Positions 1 to 9,035 of a stretch of DNA of 64,000 nucleotides are shown piece by piece. This stretch comes from Candidatus Margulisiibacteriota bacterium (GTDB taxonomy: Bacteria; Margulisbacteria; Riflemargulisbacteria; GWF2-39-127). A program made the position numbers and the translations under genes. A model generated the notes under the pieces. The model saw only the letters and a program-made list of their open reading frames with translations. It made no database searches and was not told where the DNA came from. Where the stretch lies: NCBI GenBank assembly GCA_003242895.1, contig QKMY01000004.1:1-64000 (forward strand). The letters run 5' to 3'. How positions within the stretch are numbered: position 1 is the stretch's first letter; every line of letters starts with the position of its first letter.

Positions 1-108
1 TTGCAAAACAAGGTTGCAGCCTGGGAAAAATCTCAATCCAAACCGCCAACCAACTTCAAACTGCCAAAAGGTTATTTACCCACCGAAAGTATCTGCACCC
101 TTTCGTAA
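1..108 (+). CDS. 3' end of an unidentified gene (possible transposase remnant)
   Basis: A reading frame is open from the first base to a TAA at 106-108, giving about 35 residues. The stretch NKVAAWEK followed by a basic tail faintly recalls the C-terminal end of IS630-type transposases, but this is a weak resemblance and the upstream part lies outside the window. No terminal inverted repeat was recognised downstream. It could equally be the end of an ordinary gene. Confidence 0.25.
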   Translation: MQNKVAAWEKSQSKPPTNFKLPKGYLPTESICTLS

Positions 109-235
109 TGGGTCAATGGACGCTTAAGTATTTGTTTGGTACCATATAAGGAAAACCTGTTTCAGGTTCTGAATGACGTCCAGACTGGGGATGCTAATCC
201 GGTGTGACTTGAAAAAGCTATAGGGAGTAAGCGTA

Positions 236-261
236 GAGAGCTGAAGCAAGCCCCAGCTCTC
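236..261. other. Hairpin between the left-end gene fragment and the PhnD-like gene
   Basis: An 8-bp perfect inverted repeat (GAGAGCTG at 236-243 and CAGCTCTC at 254-261) encloses a 10-nt loop. It lies about 25 bp beyond the stop of the minus-strand binding-protein gene. No T-tract follows on either strand, so a terminator function is possible but not supported. Confidence 0.3.
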
Positions 262-287
262 GTCTTCATAAGAGCATCTCAGCCGCA

Positions 288-1184
288 TTACTCTGAGGTC
301 AAACTGTAGAATGCTTGTCCATGTACTTTGTCGATCATTTTTTTTACCGGATCATATGACTTCCAGGTTATCGGAACCCATTTTTCATACTTATCATCAA
401 TTGCCTGAATGGCTGTCAGATCTGTGTCATGCATTTTCAATAACGCTCTTCGTACCTTGTCAATTGCAGCCGGATGGATTGCATCGACATTGATACAGAT
501 CGGGAATTCAGGCACGGGAGGATGATTGTATATGGATACCAGTCCTGCTCCCTGGTTTCTAAACTTATTGAAATTCTTCTCATTGATCCAGCAGGCATCG
601 TAGTCACCGGCTAGTACGGCAAGTGCGGCTTTATCATGGGAACCGGCAAACTCCAAAGCAGCAAACTCTGACGTTTTGATCCCTTTTTCGAGCAAATATC
701 CTGCAGGCATAAGGTTTCCTGATGTGGAAGATTTGCTTGCTCCGATTACCCGCTTGCCCCTAAGGTCTTCCACTCGTTTTATACCCGAATCTTTCCGGAC
801 AGCGATTTGACCGATATAGGTTGGCGATCCTTCCCTCTGGGCACAAACAAGTACCTGGACCTTCGGATTATGATGACGCGCCTGGGCACTGGTGACCGAT
901 GCCAGATATGCAAAAGGTGTTACTCCTGATACGATATCCTTAACAGCAGAGGTATAGCCCCCTCGTGCACCTTTTGTCGGATACAGCTTCAGTTCAAAAT
1001 CTAAGCCCGTCTCTCTTTCAAGATAGTCTATGAGTGGATAGAAGCGCTCGAACATAGTCTCCGGCCGCTCAAGCGGCAAGACACCGAAAAAAATCGGTTG
1101 TTTTCCAGTAGCACAGAATACAGCATTCTGCAGGAGCAGCATGATTAACAAAAGAAAACTCGGTATGGATAGGTTTATTTTCAT
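288..1184 (-). CDS. PhnD-like periplasmic phosphate/phosphonate-type binding protein
   Basis: This 298-residue protein has a signal peptide (about residues 1-25, hydrophobic core LLLIMLLLQ) and the PhnD/SsuA periplasmic binding fold. Family features seen are the opening FGVLPLERPE strand, the segment AYLASVTSAQ, the hinge-region motif VEDLRGKRVIGAS and the ligand-side segment LAGDYDACW. It would bind a small anion or organic ligand outside the inner membrane. No permease or ATPase lies beside it. Instead it follows a chemoreceptor gene by 41 bp on the same strand, so it may feed ligand information to that receptor rather than to a transporter. A strong AGGAGG Shine-Dalgarno sequence precedes the ATG. 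The ligand is unknown. Confidence 0.85.
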   Translation of the reverse strand: MKINLSIPSFLLLIMLLLQNAVFCATGKQPIFFGVLPLERPETMFERFYPLIDYLERETGLDFELKLYPTKGARGGYTSAVKDIVSGVTPFAYLASVTSAQARHHNPKVQVLVCAQREGSPTYIGQIAVRKDSGIKRVEDLRGKRVIGASKSSTSGNLMPAGYLLEKGIKTSEFAALEFAGSHDKAALAVLAGDYDACWINEKNFNKFRNQGAGLVSIYNHPPVPEFPICINVDAIHPAAIDKVRRALLKMHDTDLTAIQAIDDKYEKWVPITWKSYDPVKKMIDKVHGQAFYSLTSE

Positions 1185-1225
1185 ATAGGACCTCCTTTTT
1201 TATTTTCACAGTAATAAAGAACCGG

Positions 1226-3271
1226 TTAAGCACCCCCTTGCATAAGTGAGTCCTCTTTATTGGTAACTTTGAATCGACCCACCAGCTGTATTAAGCCTTC
1301 CGCCATAGAGTACAGCTCTTCGGCGGAAGCACTAACGTCCTCGGTTGCCGCTGCCTGCTCTTCAGCTGCATTTGCCGCCTCATTGGCATGCTGTGTATTT
1401 TCGCTGGCTACATGAGCAATATCATTTATAGCAGTAACTGCTTCCCTGGTATCGGCAAGCTGCTTGTCTGTCAGATTCATCATGCTCTCGATCGAGGACA
1501 ATGTTTCAGACGAGCTGTTGACGATCAGGCTCATCGATCCGCCCATTTGACTGACGATCTTTCTGCCTTCCTCGACAGCCTGTAAAGAGGACCCCATGGA
1601 GTCGGTGACGTTGCTTACTTCTCTAACTATCTTCGATATTAAACTGCTGATATCTTTTGCGCGCTTATTAGCGTCTTCTGTTAATACCCTGATGCACTCA
1701 GCCATTTTTACAAATCTCTTCCCAGCCTCTTCCACCTGTTGTGACTGCTCATCAATTGCTGCGTTTGAGTTGCCGACATTCTCTACTTCATCATTGATCT
1801 CAAGGATCAGCTTGCTGATATCAACAGCTTTCTTATTGCTGTTTTCTGCCAGCTTTCTTATTTCGCTTGCAACTACAGCGAATCCTCTTCCTGCATCCCC
1901 GGCACGGGCTGCTTCGATCGCAGCGTTAAGTGCCAGCATATTGGTCTGTTCGGCAATAGACTTGACCATTTCTACCATATCGTTTATTTGGGTACTTCTT
2001 GAAACAAACGACTTTACGGCACCTGAGGACTTTTCAACCTCTTTTCTTATATCAGTCATCTTTGAGATCACTTCCTGCGAAGACTGGCTCAGCGTGTTCA
2101 GCTCTGTCTGATCCGTGATTGAAGTAAGCACATCGATAATATCGTTAATGTCCTTGCTGCTCTCGATGAACGAAGTGACAGTTCCATTTGCCCTGACAAT
2201 TTCCTCATTGATCCGTTCCATTATCCGGACTACGTTTTCTGCGGAGTCATTTCCTGTCTGAGCGATCTGTGAATTCTGGAATGAGACCTCCATTGTCTGC
2301 TTTGCATTCTTTGCGAACATTTCTGCAGAGATAGCGATATCCTGCATGATCCTGGAGGCTAACATCATTTTTTCCTGCTGTATGACATTGCCTTGGACAA
2401 TTTCTTCATTTATGGATCCGATCTCGACAGCTTTATGACTTATTTTCTGTGTCGACTCTGCGAGTGTACCGGTTGAATGCATGATTGTATTTGAGACATT
2501 GAAGAGCTCCCTCACAATATCTGACAAACTGTTTATCAGTATATTAAAAGCCTGAGCCAGTTGCTCGACTTCATCGCGTGAATGAATATGAACGTTCTGC
2601 GTCAGATCACCGTTTTTGGCTGTATTGGTTGCAATATTACAAAGGGTCTTGATCGGATTTACCAGATGCCTGACAAAAACGATCGATATGCCTATGCTGA
2701 TCGCGATAGCCATGATAGAAACTATCAATACCCATTTGATGGAGGACTTTATGAGGTTACTGGTTCTATGCAGGGATACTCCCAGATTTACCCCGCCGAG
2801 AAGCTTGTCACTCTTAGTCAGAGGGATAGCAAGATCATAAAGCAGGTTTCCGTCATGCTCTTTCTCCACAACGGTTATCCTGCCATACCCGGATACCTGC
2901 TTTTGCGAAATTTCCTGTGCTTTCTGTCTGATTCTCCCGAGCAGCTCCTCATCAACGGCAGTCCCTTCCTTGGCTGCGTTATTGTGTCCCTGGATCTTTC
3001 CATTTGCATCAAAGATCACTGCATATATAACGTCATGTTGTTTTGCCATATCACTTGTCATATCCCTGAGGCCAATGTAGTCGTATGACAGCAGAAACCC
3101 AAGGCTGTTATCGGCGAGGCTGGCAGCAAGAGTTTGGCTCCGCAGCAAGAACTCGTATTTCAGTGCCTTGTTGAGTTTGAAGAGCAGAATGATGCTCAGC
3201 GTGATGACAGTAAACATCAGGAGGGCGCAGATAATTATAACGAACTTACGGTTAATTCCTCTGAATATCAT
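1226..3271 (-). CDS. Methyl-accepting chemotaxis protein with Cache-like sensor
   Basis: The 681-residue receptor has an N-terminal membrane helix (about 9-31), an extracytoplasmic sensor of roughly 145 residues resembling a single Cache domain, a second helix (about 180-200), a HAMP region (about 200-255) and a long cytoplasmic coiled coil. The signalling hairpin tip is clear around 438-480 ([18 protein letters not shown] and the following [13 protein letters not shown]). A degenerate copy of the start of the same motif occurs at about 374-401 ([16 protein letters not shown]), which is unusual. The PhnD-like gene lies directly downstream in the same direction, suggesting that binding protein and receptor work as a pair. 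Its output would be a CheA kinase encoded elsewhere. Confidence 0.92.
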   Translation of the reverse strand: MIFRGINRKFVIIICALLMFTVITLSIILLFKLNKALKYEFLLRSQTLAASLADNSLGFLLSYDYIGLRDMTSDMAKQHDVIYAVIFDANGKIQGHNNAAKEGTAVDEELLGRIRQKAQEISQKQVSGYGRITVVEKEHDGNLLYDLAIPLTKSDKLLGGVNLGVSLHRTSNLIKSSIKWVLIVSIMAIAISIGISIVFVRHLVNPIKTLCNIATNTAKNGDLTQNVHIHSRDEVEQLAQAFNILINSLSDIVRELFNVSNTIMHSTGTLAESTQKISHKAVEIGSINEEIVQGNVIQQEKMMLASRIMQDIAISAEMFAKNAKQTMEVSFQNSQIAQTGNDSAENVVRIMERINEEIVRANGTVTSFIESSKDINDIIDVLTSITDQTELNTLSQSSQEVISKMTDIRKEVEKSSGAVKSFVSRSTQINDMVEMVKSIAEQTNMLALNAAIEAARAGDAGRGFAVVASEIRKLAENSNKKAVDISKLILEINDEVENVGNSNAAIDEQSQQVEEAGKRFVKMAECIRVLTEDANKRAKDISSLISKIVREVSNVTDSMGSSLQAVEEGRKIVSQMGGSMSLIVNSSSETLSSIESMMNLTDKQLADTREAVTAINDIAHVASENTQHANEAANAAEEQAAATEDVSASAEELYSMAEGLIQLVGRFKVTNKEDSLMQGGA

Positions 3272-3898
3272 AATTCAATTCACTGATCCTTTAGAGATGA
3301 TACTACCTCTTGTGCTGAGAGGGGTAAAAAAAGTATATATATAATATACATAATATACATAATGATTTGTTAGTTACTTATATATTTACCAATGGTGTGT
3401 TAGTTATCGGTTGTTATTTATATATTAGCTTATAATTACTATTTATATGTTAATATGGAAAAAAACAAAAAGCAAACACAAAAATTGTAAATACCGAAAC
3501 CCGGAGTATCAGCCCTGCATACTCCGTCGCCGGTTCATTCGCAATTAAGTTGAAAGAAAATTGCCAATAAGCATAAGGGATTGAGTGTAAACAAACTTAA
3601 GAAAAGGCCTTTCTGCTAATGTCAAAACAATAAAAATGTGACTATGCTTTTGTTAGTAAGCTTTTAATGGACAGTCTGTTTTTTCAGTAATATAATCATT
3701 ATATTGTTTTATCTTGTTAAAGTTTTAGGAAGCACTATGGAGTGTTTGTTTTGCATGTATTATCCTTGCGAACAAAGGAGTCATAAATGTCGCTCTACAC
3801 GGGCTCAGTATCAACAGAGTACCGAATCAAATGATCTTGTTTGACATGTATATTTAGAAGTTGTATAACCCATAAAAAGAATTAAGGAGGGGGTTAAA
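3272..3898. other. AT-rich intergenic region with a hairpin
   Basis: This divergent region separates the chemoreceptor from the DUF2935 gene. The part nearest the chemoreceptor (about 3330-3450) is very AT-rich and should hold its promoter. A perfect 8-bp inverted repeat, CGGAGTAT (3502-3509) with ATACTCCG (3519-3526), is flanked by a further ACCG/CGGT pair, so a small structured element may be present. A short Cys-rich ORF at 3737-3844 is listed separately. Nothing else was recognised. Confidence 0.5.
3737..3844 (+). CDS. Possible small Cys-rich protein (35 aa)
   Basis: An ATG at 3737 opens a 35-codon frame ending in TGA at 3842-3844. Cysteines fall at residues 3, 6, 11 and 18, beginning ECLFCMYYPCEQ, a spacing compatible with binding one metal ion. 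The sequence TTAGGAAG lies 5 nt upstream and could serve as ribosome binding site. The ORF is 54 bp ahead of the DUF2935 gene on the same strand and may be cotranscribed. I do not recognise a family. The length is short enough that it could be chance. Confidence 0.4.
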   Translation: MECLFCMYYPCEQRSHKCRSTRAQYQQSTESNDLV

Positions 3899-4735
3899 AT
3901 GACTCAGTTACAGGAGTTTAAAAGTGGTGCAATGGGGCAAATATTTGTCCGTAGCGAAGGATTGAAACCCGTATATCTTGTTAATCCAGATAGTATCGAT
4001 CCCTATGTCACTGCCTTGTCTGAATTAATATTTTGGAGTGATCAGTTGATGGAACATGCAAAATTTATTGCTCTTCTTACTCCTATGGATGATCTAAAGG
4101 ATTATAGAGAGAGAGCCGTTGCATTGATGACTGGCCTTGCCGATGTTAACGAAGAAGCAAAGAATACGGATCTGGATGAACGTCAAATAAGAGAACTCTA
4201 TGCTCGTACAAAATCAAGATTAGAACAATTACTTGATCTGGAAATGGAAATAAGGGACAAACAGACAAGAGGCGAATTGCATACCCTGGTCTGGAATAGC
4301 TTTTTAGATCATGTTGCTCGCGAGCAAAGAAGATTCATGTCCAGGCAGGAAATGTTTATGAATAATGAAGTTAGATTTGATCGAGATGAAATTATTGATT
4401 TTTGGGCACAGATTATGGCAGAACATTCATCTTTTATTGCTCATTTGTTAGATCCGTCTGAGGGAAAACTTTTTATGCAGGCATTAGAAACAAGTAAAAA
4501 ATTTTGGGAAACGAAAAACAATCATCCTATTAGTTCAGGCAGAGAGGATGCTCTGGTTAAAGAAGTAGATATGATAATTGATTTCAAAACGGCTGCACTA
4601 AAAGGAATCCAAACAGGAGATATCGCATCGATTATTAAACCTGAACTTGCCGATCACGTGCGAAGAGAAGCAATACTCTTTGGACATGAGCTTAAGATTG
4701 CCGATGCAAGAAGTATTAATCTAAGAGCAGCATGA
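3899..4735 (+). CDS. DUF2935 domain protein (helical, ferritin-like)
   Basis: The 278-residue protein is predicted to be almost entirely helical and matches the DUF2935 family in pattern: two repeated halves, each with long helices carrying Glu and His residues suited to metal binding. Visible elements are SELIFWSDQLMEHAKF (residues about 41-56), DHVAREQRRF, AQIMAEHSSFIAHLLDP and, near the end, DHVRREAILFGHEL. Members of this family occur in anaerobic Firmicutes and related bacteria and have no established function. There is no signal peptide, so it should be cytoplasmic. A very strong GGAGGGGG ribosome binding site precedes the ATG. An intrinsic terminator closes the unit 26 bp after the stop codon. 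Confidence 0.8.
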   Translation: MTQLQEFKSGAMGQIFVRSEGLKPVYLVNPDSIDPYVTALSELIFWSDQLMEHAKFIALLTPMDDLKDYRERAVALMTGLADVNEEAKNTDLDERQIRELYARTKSRLEQLLDLEMEIRDKQTRGELHTLVWNSFLDHVAREQRRFMSRQEMFMNNEVRFDRDEIIDFWAQIMAEHSSFIAHLLDPSEGKLFMQALETSKKFWETKNNHPISSGREDALVKEVDMIIDFKTAALKGIQTGDIASIIKPELADHVRREAILFGHELKIADARSINLRAA

Positions 4736-4760
4736 TTGGAATGTATATTACATGTATGCA

Positions 4761-4796
4761 GGGAAGCAGATAAATGTATTATTGCTTCCCTTTTTT
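4761..4796 (+). terminator. Rho-independent terminator of the DUF2935 gene; intron target
   Basis: A perfect 8-bp stem, GGGAAGCA (4761-4768) with TGCTTCCC (4783-4790), is followed at once by six T residues. The group II intron begins two bases after the T-run, which is the typical target choice of group IIC introns. Confidence 0.9.
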
Positions 4797-4797
4797 C

Positions 4798-6712
4798 GTG
4801 CGCCCAGCATGGGCGCTTTCTTGTCGGTGAAAGTCCGATATGGGGGTTGATAGTGCCAACCATTAGCTTAAGACAAGGGTGTCCATCGCGAGGTGGAATC
4901 TGAAGGAAGTCGGCGGCAAAACTCCGGTCTGAGGAACACGAACTGCATAAAAGGCATATGCTTGTCGGGTGAGTTTGCGAAACAAAACGAAGCCCAAAAC
5001 TATTCGAGATAAGCGGTGTAAATGCAGCAGATAGATGGAGTGAAAGAAAGCGTTCTTACCTGGGGAGATCTGGCATATAAGTTGCGGATATGAATTTAGA
5101 AACAACAACCTGTGCAGTGATGTACAGCTGAATAGCCAGAAGTCAGCAGAGGTCGTAGTACTAAATTGAACATGAACAATTTAGGAAGGGCTGAACAATA
5201 GGAGGTTTTCGAAATTTGAAGGACACGAAGAGATACGTTGATAGCAGACAATTCCGTAAAGGAAGTTACCTGTATGAGAATAGAGAGGAACTCGAAGGTG
5301 ATACAGGAGCGCGGAGTATTTCTTCTATGTCAGAGAAGGCTGGAAACGGTGGACGTGGATACGCCAAAAAGATTACTTGAAGAAATTCTTGACCGAAACA
5401 ACATGAATAAGGCATATAAACGGATCAAGTTAAACAAAGGTAGCCATGGAATTGACGGAATGAGTGTGGATGAACTTCTGGGCTTTCTAAAAGAAAATGG
5501 CAGCCAAATCAGGCAATCTGTATTGGAAGGGACATATTGTCCCGCCGCAGTCAGAAGGGTGGAAATCCCCAAACCTGACGGCGGAGTAAGGCTACTTGGG
5601 ATACCCACAGTACTAGACAGAGTAATACAGCAAGCCATTTCCCAAATTTTAACACCGATTTATGAGAGAGAATTTTCAGATAACAGTTATGGGTTCAGAC
5701 CAGGAAGAAGTGCGCATCAAGCAGTAAAGAAATGCAAGGAATATATTGAAGCTGGGTATACTTGGGCAGTAGATATAGACCTTGCGAAATATTTTGATAC
5801 TGTGAATCATGACAAGCTTATGAGATTACTGTCGGAAAAGATAGAAGACAGAAGGGTGTTATCCTTGATAAGGAAATACCTGCAATCCGGAGTTATGATA
5901 AATGGTGTAGTTATTATGACGGAAGAAGGAACTCCGCAAGGAGGGAATCTCTCGCCACTTCTCAGCAATGTTATGCTGAACGACCTGGATAAGGAACTTG
6001 TAACAAGAGGATTGAAATTCTGTCGTTATGCGGATGACTGCAACATTTATGTCAAAAGTAGGAAAGCGGCAAATCGGGTAATGGCGAGCATTACGGGATT
6101 TATTGAAGATGAGTTAAAACTTAAAGTCAATAAAGAGAAAAGTGCGGTGGATAGACCATGGAAACTGAAATTTTTAGGGTTCTCGTTCTATCATAAAAAG
6201 GGTGGAATGGGATTGCGAGTACACTCAAAATCTGTAAGAAAATTCAAAGAAAAGCTGAAAGAAATTACAGGTAGAAGCAATGCGAAAAGTATGACGCAAA
6301 AAATGTTGGAACTTAAACAAGTGATAACAGGTTGGGTTAATTATTTTGGAATTGCAGATATGGTGAAACTCGTTAAGGAATTGGATGAATGGCTCAGAAG
6401 AAGGATAAGAATGTGTTACTGGAAGCAATGGAAGAAAATAAAAACTCGACATGACAATCTAGTCAGACTGGGAATTGAAGTTTCCAAGGCATGGGAATTT
6501 GCAAACACAAGAAAAGGTTACTGGAGAGTTTCCAACAGCCCTATATTATCAAGAACTTTTACCAATGAATGTCTTAAGAAGCTTGGTTTCCTATTTATAG
6601 CTGAAAGATACTCGGCAGTTCATTAATGTCTATTGAACCGCCGTATGCCGAACGGCACGTACGGTGGTGTGAGAGGTCGGTAGGTGAATTAATCACCTAC
6701 CTCCTACTTGAT
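4798..6712 (+). mobile_element. Group IIC intron, full length, inserted behind a terminator
   Basis: The 5' end GTGCGCCCAGCAT fits the group II consensus GUGYG. The next 450 bp form the expected ribozyme domains I-IV, with the maturase in domain IV. Domain V lies at about 6635-6670 and contains CCGTATGCC and GGCACGTACGG arms; the catalytic triad position reads CGC, as in class C introns, rather than AGC. Domain VI follows at about 6675-6712 (GGTAGGTG...CACCTACC) and ends in CTACTTGAT. Placement directly after a terminator stem with T-run and the lack of an endonuclease domain in the encoded protein both support class C. Exact 3' boundary is inferred to within a few bases. The element appears complete and may be active. 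Confidence 0.88.
5274..6626 (+). CDS. ltrA: Group II intron reverse transcriptase/maturase
   Basis: The intron-encoded protein (450 residues from the ATG at 5274, which has an AAAGGAAG site 9 nt upstream; an in-frame TTG at 5238 would add 12 residues) helps the intron splice and copies it into DNA. Reverse-transcriptase blocks are evident: NKGSHGIDGMS, IPKPDGGVRLLGIP, YGFRPGRSAHQA, the catalytic FCRYADD, and the thumb/maturase X region GWVNYFGIADM with LRRRIRMCYWKQW. The end carries the short KGYWRVSNSPIL tail seen in many maturases. No HNH endonuclease domain follows, matching class C proteins of 400-450 residues. The frame is intact. Confidence 0.93.
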   Translation: MRIERNSKVIQERGVFLLCQRRLETVDVDTPKRLLEEILDRNNMNKAYKRIKLNKGSHGIDGMSVDELLGFLKENGSQIRQSVLEGTYCPAAVRRVEIPKPDGGVRLLGIPTVLDRVIQQAISQILTPIYEREFSDNSYGFRPGRSAHQAVKKCKEYIEAGYTWAVDIDLAKYFDTVNHDKLMRLLSEKIEDRRVLSLIRKYLQSGVMINGVVIMTEEGTPQGGNLSPLLSNVMLNDLDKELVTRGLKFCRYADDCNIYVKSRKAANRVMASITGFIEDELKLKVNKEKSAVDRPWKLKFLGFSFYHKKGGMGLRVHSKSVRKFKEKLKEITGRSNAKSMTQKMLELKQVITGWVNYFGIADMVKLVKELDEWLRRRIRMCYWKQWKKIKTRHDNLVRLGIEVSKAWEFANTRKGYWRVSNSPILSRTFTNECLKKLGFLFIAERYSAVH

Positions 6713-7303
6713 TTTGCTGTTATTTCTTTTTTTGATGTTACACTACAGGTTGTATCTTCCGGTCAATTATAGATAAATATTAGGAATATAGGATTAATAG
6801 CGATTAATACAAACTAAAATATTATTTTCTTTCCATTCTCTAGATTTTTGGAAATTAAAAAAGAAGTTTAGGGTATTACGATAAGAAAGCAAAATTAAGA
6901 TATTTTATTTTGATATAAGATCAAGCATACCGCAATTCGCACAGCTTTTTCCTGATAAAAAAGGTGTGTGTTATGACGGGAGCGGTGAGCCAATTATAAA
7001 TCCGCAAGCCACTGAGAGATCGGTAGTTTTTTTGGATGTACTCCAAAGATGGGGGAATCCTGAATAACGCGACATAATATTCTAACCCACAATATATAGT
7101 TATTAAAGTTTCGGCTCTTCTTGAGAGCATCTCCATTTAAGTTCGACAAATCCGATTTTCCAATTAGTTAAAATGTGTTATTGTTAGGACCATATTTTAA
7201 AAAGTATTAGCTACTTCAATCCCGACGCTACGGAGCTTTTTATCCAACCCGTAACAAAAAAAGCAGGATTGTTTTTTAATATCGCATTTTATAAAGGAAT
7301 TTT
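6713..7303. other. Intergenic region with one copy of a dispersed repeat
   Basis: The 590 bp between the intron and the next gene hold the 67-bp repeat copy at 6925-6991. A 71-codon minus-strand frame here (6921-7136) has no ribosome binding site or recognisable domain and is not called. The region near 7150-7290 is AT-rich and should contain the promoter of the next gene. I see no RNA gene. Confidence 0.4.
6925..6991. repeat. 67-bp dispersed repeat, copy A
   Basis: This segment aligns without gaps to 9220-9286 over 67 bp, with 12 mismatches by eye. The best conserved core is GGTGTGTGTTATG, and a shared AATTCGC lies near the start. Both copies are intergenic. Confidence 0.6.
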
Positions 7304-7987
7304 ATGAAAAAAATATTGAAAACCCTCTCATTGGCGATACTTTTTATGCCTCTTCTTGTCATTTCCTCGAGTGCGTCAGATCAGGGATGGTTCTTTTTTA
7401 ATGGAGCCGACATCGCGACTGTCTATAGTAAGCCCTATTCAAAATCCGATGACCAGCCCTATGGCATAAATTCCCACTGCACCTTCGCGGAATTCGCATT
7501 GGGCAGCGGCACTGTTCACGGAAGTCTTAAATGTGTAGAGCTATTAGGGGGACCCGTTGCCCTTTTTGTTCCTTATCTATACATTGATATCTATCAGGAG
7601 ACAGGAACAGAAAGACGATTTGATGGAGGCGGAAGTTCTTATTCATCAAATACTGGTTATATTAATTATTATGGCGGTTCCGGGTGGCATAACACGACTG
7701 TCTTAGAACAGCATGCATTTTTATTTGCCGGATCTTCTGTCCTGAGTGTTTTTAATTTAATTACAGATAGTTTAAATCCGGCCCCTCAGTATATAAACTA
7801 TGGAGTAGAATACTTTTGGAACCGCATCCCCTTTACCATTCTGACCGGAAGTCTACGTCTGGGTGGGGTCACATATCTACCCCGGACTATTAAAGCCGAT
7901 GTTTTAAACACATACCAATCTGCCGGTCAAACCTCTTTCTATATTGGTCTTTCTGTGGGAATCCTCGCCGATTGGTCTGGGCTTTAG
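7304..7987 (+). CDS. Secreted protein of unknown function, possible outer-membrane protein
   Basis: A 227-residue protein begins with a clear signal peptide (hydrophobic LSLAILFMPLLVI, likely cleavage after SSSAS near residue 25). The mature part is rich in Gly, Ser, Tyr and alternating hydrophobic residues, with a GGGSSYSS...YYGGSG loop near 110-130 and an aromatic-rich C-terminal half, compatible with a small beta-barrel or extracellular beta protein. I do not recognise the family. AAAGGAA precedes the ATG, and a terminator follows the stop immediately, so it is a single-gene unit. Confidence 0.7.
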   Translation: MKKILKTLSLAILFMPLLVISSSASDQGWFFFNGADIATVYSKPYSKSDDQPYGINSHCTFAEFALGSGTVHGSLKCVELLGGPVALFVPYLYIDIYQETGTERRFDGGGSSYSSNTGYINYYGGSGWHNTTVLEQHAFLFAGSSVLSVFNLITDSLNPAPQYINYGVEYFWNRIPFTILTGSLRLGGVTYLPRTIKADVLNTYQSAGQTSFYIGLSVGILADWSGL

Positions 7988-7989
7988 GC

Positions 7990-8013
7990 GCCTACATTCG
8001 AGTGGGCTTTTTT
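7990..8013 (+). terminator. Intrinsic terminator
   Basis: GCCTAC (7990-7995) pairs with GTGGGC (8002-8007), including one GT pair, around a 6-nt loop, and six T residues follow. It starts 3 nt after the stop codon of the secreted protein. Confidence 0.75.
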
Positions 8014-8144
8014 ATTGGTGATAAAATTTGCATAATCGAAGGATGAAGACTCACTAATGTGTGGGAATCAAAAACAGGATCAGGCATAAACCCTGGCAAC
8101 CTCATGCACTCCTTCCTTGTTTATAAATATTTAATAGCAAATAA

Positions 8145-9035
8145 TCATCCCTCGTATGCTTTTTTCAAGCTTTCAATGTCAAATTTTTTCATTTTAAGGA
8201 ATGCTTCTGTTACTCGGGCCAGTTTACCCCTGTCAGTGTCCTTGAACATCTCCCTCATTAGGGTAGGAACAATCTGCCAGGAGAGACCATATTTGTCCTT
8301 TAGCCACCCGCACTGCTCCGCCTCTGGGACAGCGGAGAGCTTTTCCCAATAATAATCAATTTCTTCCTGGGTATCACAGTTCACAATGAATGAAATGGCT
8401 TCATTAAAAGTAAAATTGTGCTCATAAGCACTGTCCATAGCTGCAAACTCCTGCCCCTCAAGGATGAATGAGGCGTGCTTAACAGTCCCTTCTTTGTCAG
8501 GTTCTTCACCTTTACCGTACCGGTCAATATCGCCAACTTCTGCATTGTGGAACACCGAGGTATAGAAATTGATTGCCTCTTCTGCTTTCCCGTATTGCTC
8601 ACCGACAAACATAATTGTTGGGGTAATCTTTTGTTTTATCTTACGCTCCCCCGCAAACATTATCTGCCAGGAAAGGCCATACTTATCTTGAATCCATCCA
8701 TATTTTTCGCTGAAGGGATACTCGGCAAGCTCCATGAGTGCTGTGCCTCCTTCTATGAGTTTTTCCCAGAGGTTATTAACTTCATCTTTCGTCTTGCATG
8801 CAATAAGCAAGGATACAGACGGATTAAATGTAAAGTACGGTCCTGCATTGATAAGCATAAATTCCTGCCCCGCAAGATCAATGGTGATAATATCCACCGT
8901 GCCCGAAGGAGTATCATTCATCACTATAGAGCTTTTAATCCGTGAGTTCTCGAATAGGGATGTGTAGAATACGGCTGCCTCTTTAGCTTCTTTGTCGAAC
9001 CATAAATGGGGAGTGATCGGTAGCTTTTTTGTCAT
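8145..9035 (-). CDS. VOC-superfamily (PhnB-like) protein with two tandem domains
   Basis: The 296-residue protein contains two similar halves of the PhnB/3-dmu-9_3-mt branch of the vicinal-oxygen-chelate superfamily. The first runs from PHLWFDKEAKEAAVFY to about residue 130; the second starts at about 138 with PTIMFVGEQYGKAEEAINFY. Each half ends in the repeated signature W(I/L)(Q/K)DKYGLSWQI. Such proteins are cytoplasmic; most members have no assigned reaction and some act in resistance or small-molecule modification. The C-terminal 40 residues are the helical tail common in this family (MREMFKDTDRGKLARV). A GGAGAAGG ribosome site precedes the ATG. It stands alone, with no metabolic neighbour to suggest a substrate. 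Confidence 0.88.
   Translation of the reverse strand: MTKKLPITPHLWFDKEAKEAAVFYTSLFENSRIKSSIVMNDTPSGTVDIITIDLAGQEFMLINAGPYFTFNPSVSLLIACKTKDEVNNLWEKLIEGGTALMELAEYPFSEKYGWIQDKYGLSWQIMFAGERKIKQKITPTIMFVGEQYGKAEEAINFYTSVFHNAEVGDIDRYGKGEEPDKEGTVKHASFILEGQEFAAMDSAYEHNFTFNEAISFIVNCDTQEEIDYYWEKLSAVPEAEQCGWLKDKYGLSWQIVPTLMREMFKDTDRGKLARVTEAFLKMKKFDIESLKKAYEG

Noticed and set aside
1596-2111. 171-codon frame on the plus strand
   Set aside because: It is antisense to the chemoreceptor's signalling domain and has a composition typical of a shadow frame.
6921-7136. 71-codon minus-strand frame
   Set aside because: There is no ribosome site or recognisable domain, and it runs through the dispersed repeat in a frame not kept in the other copy.
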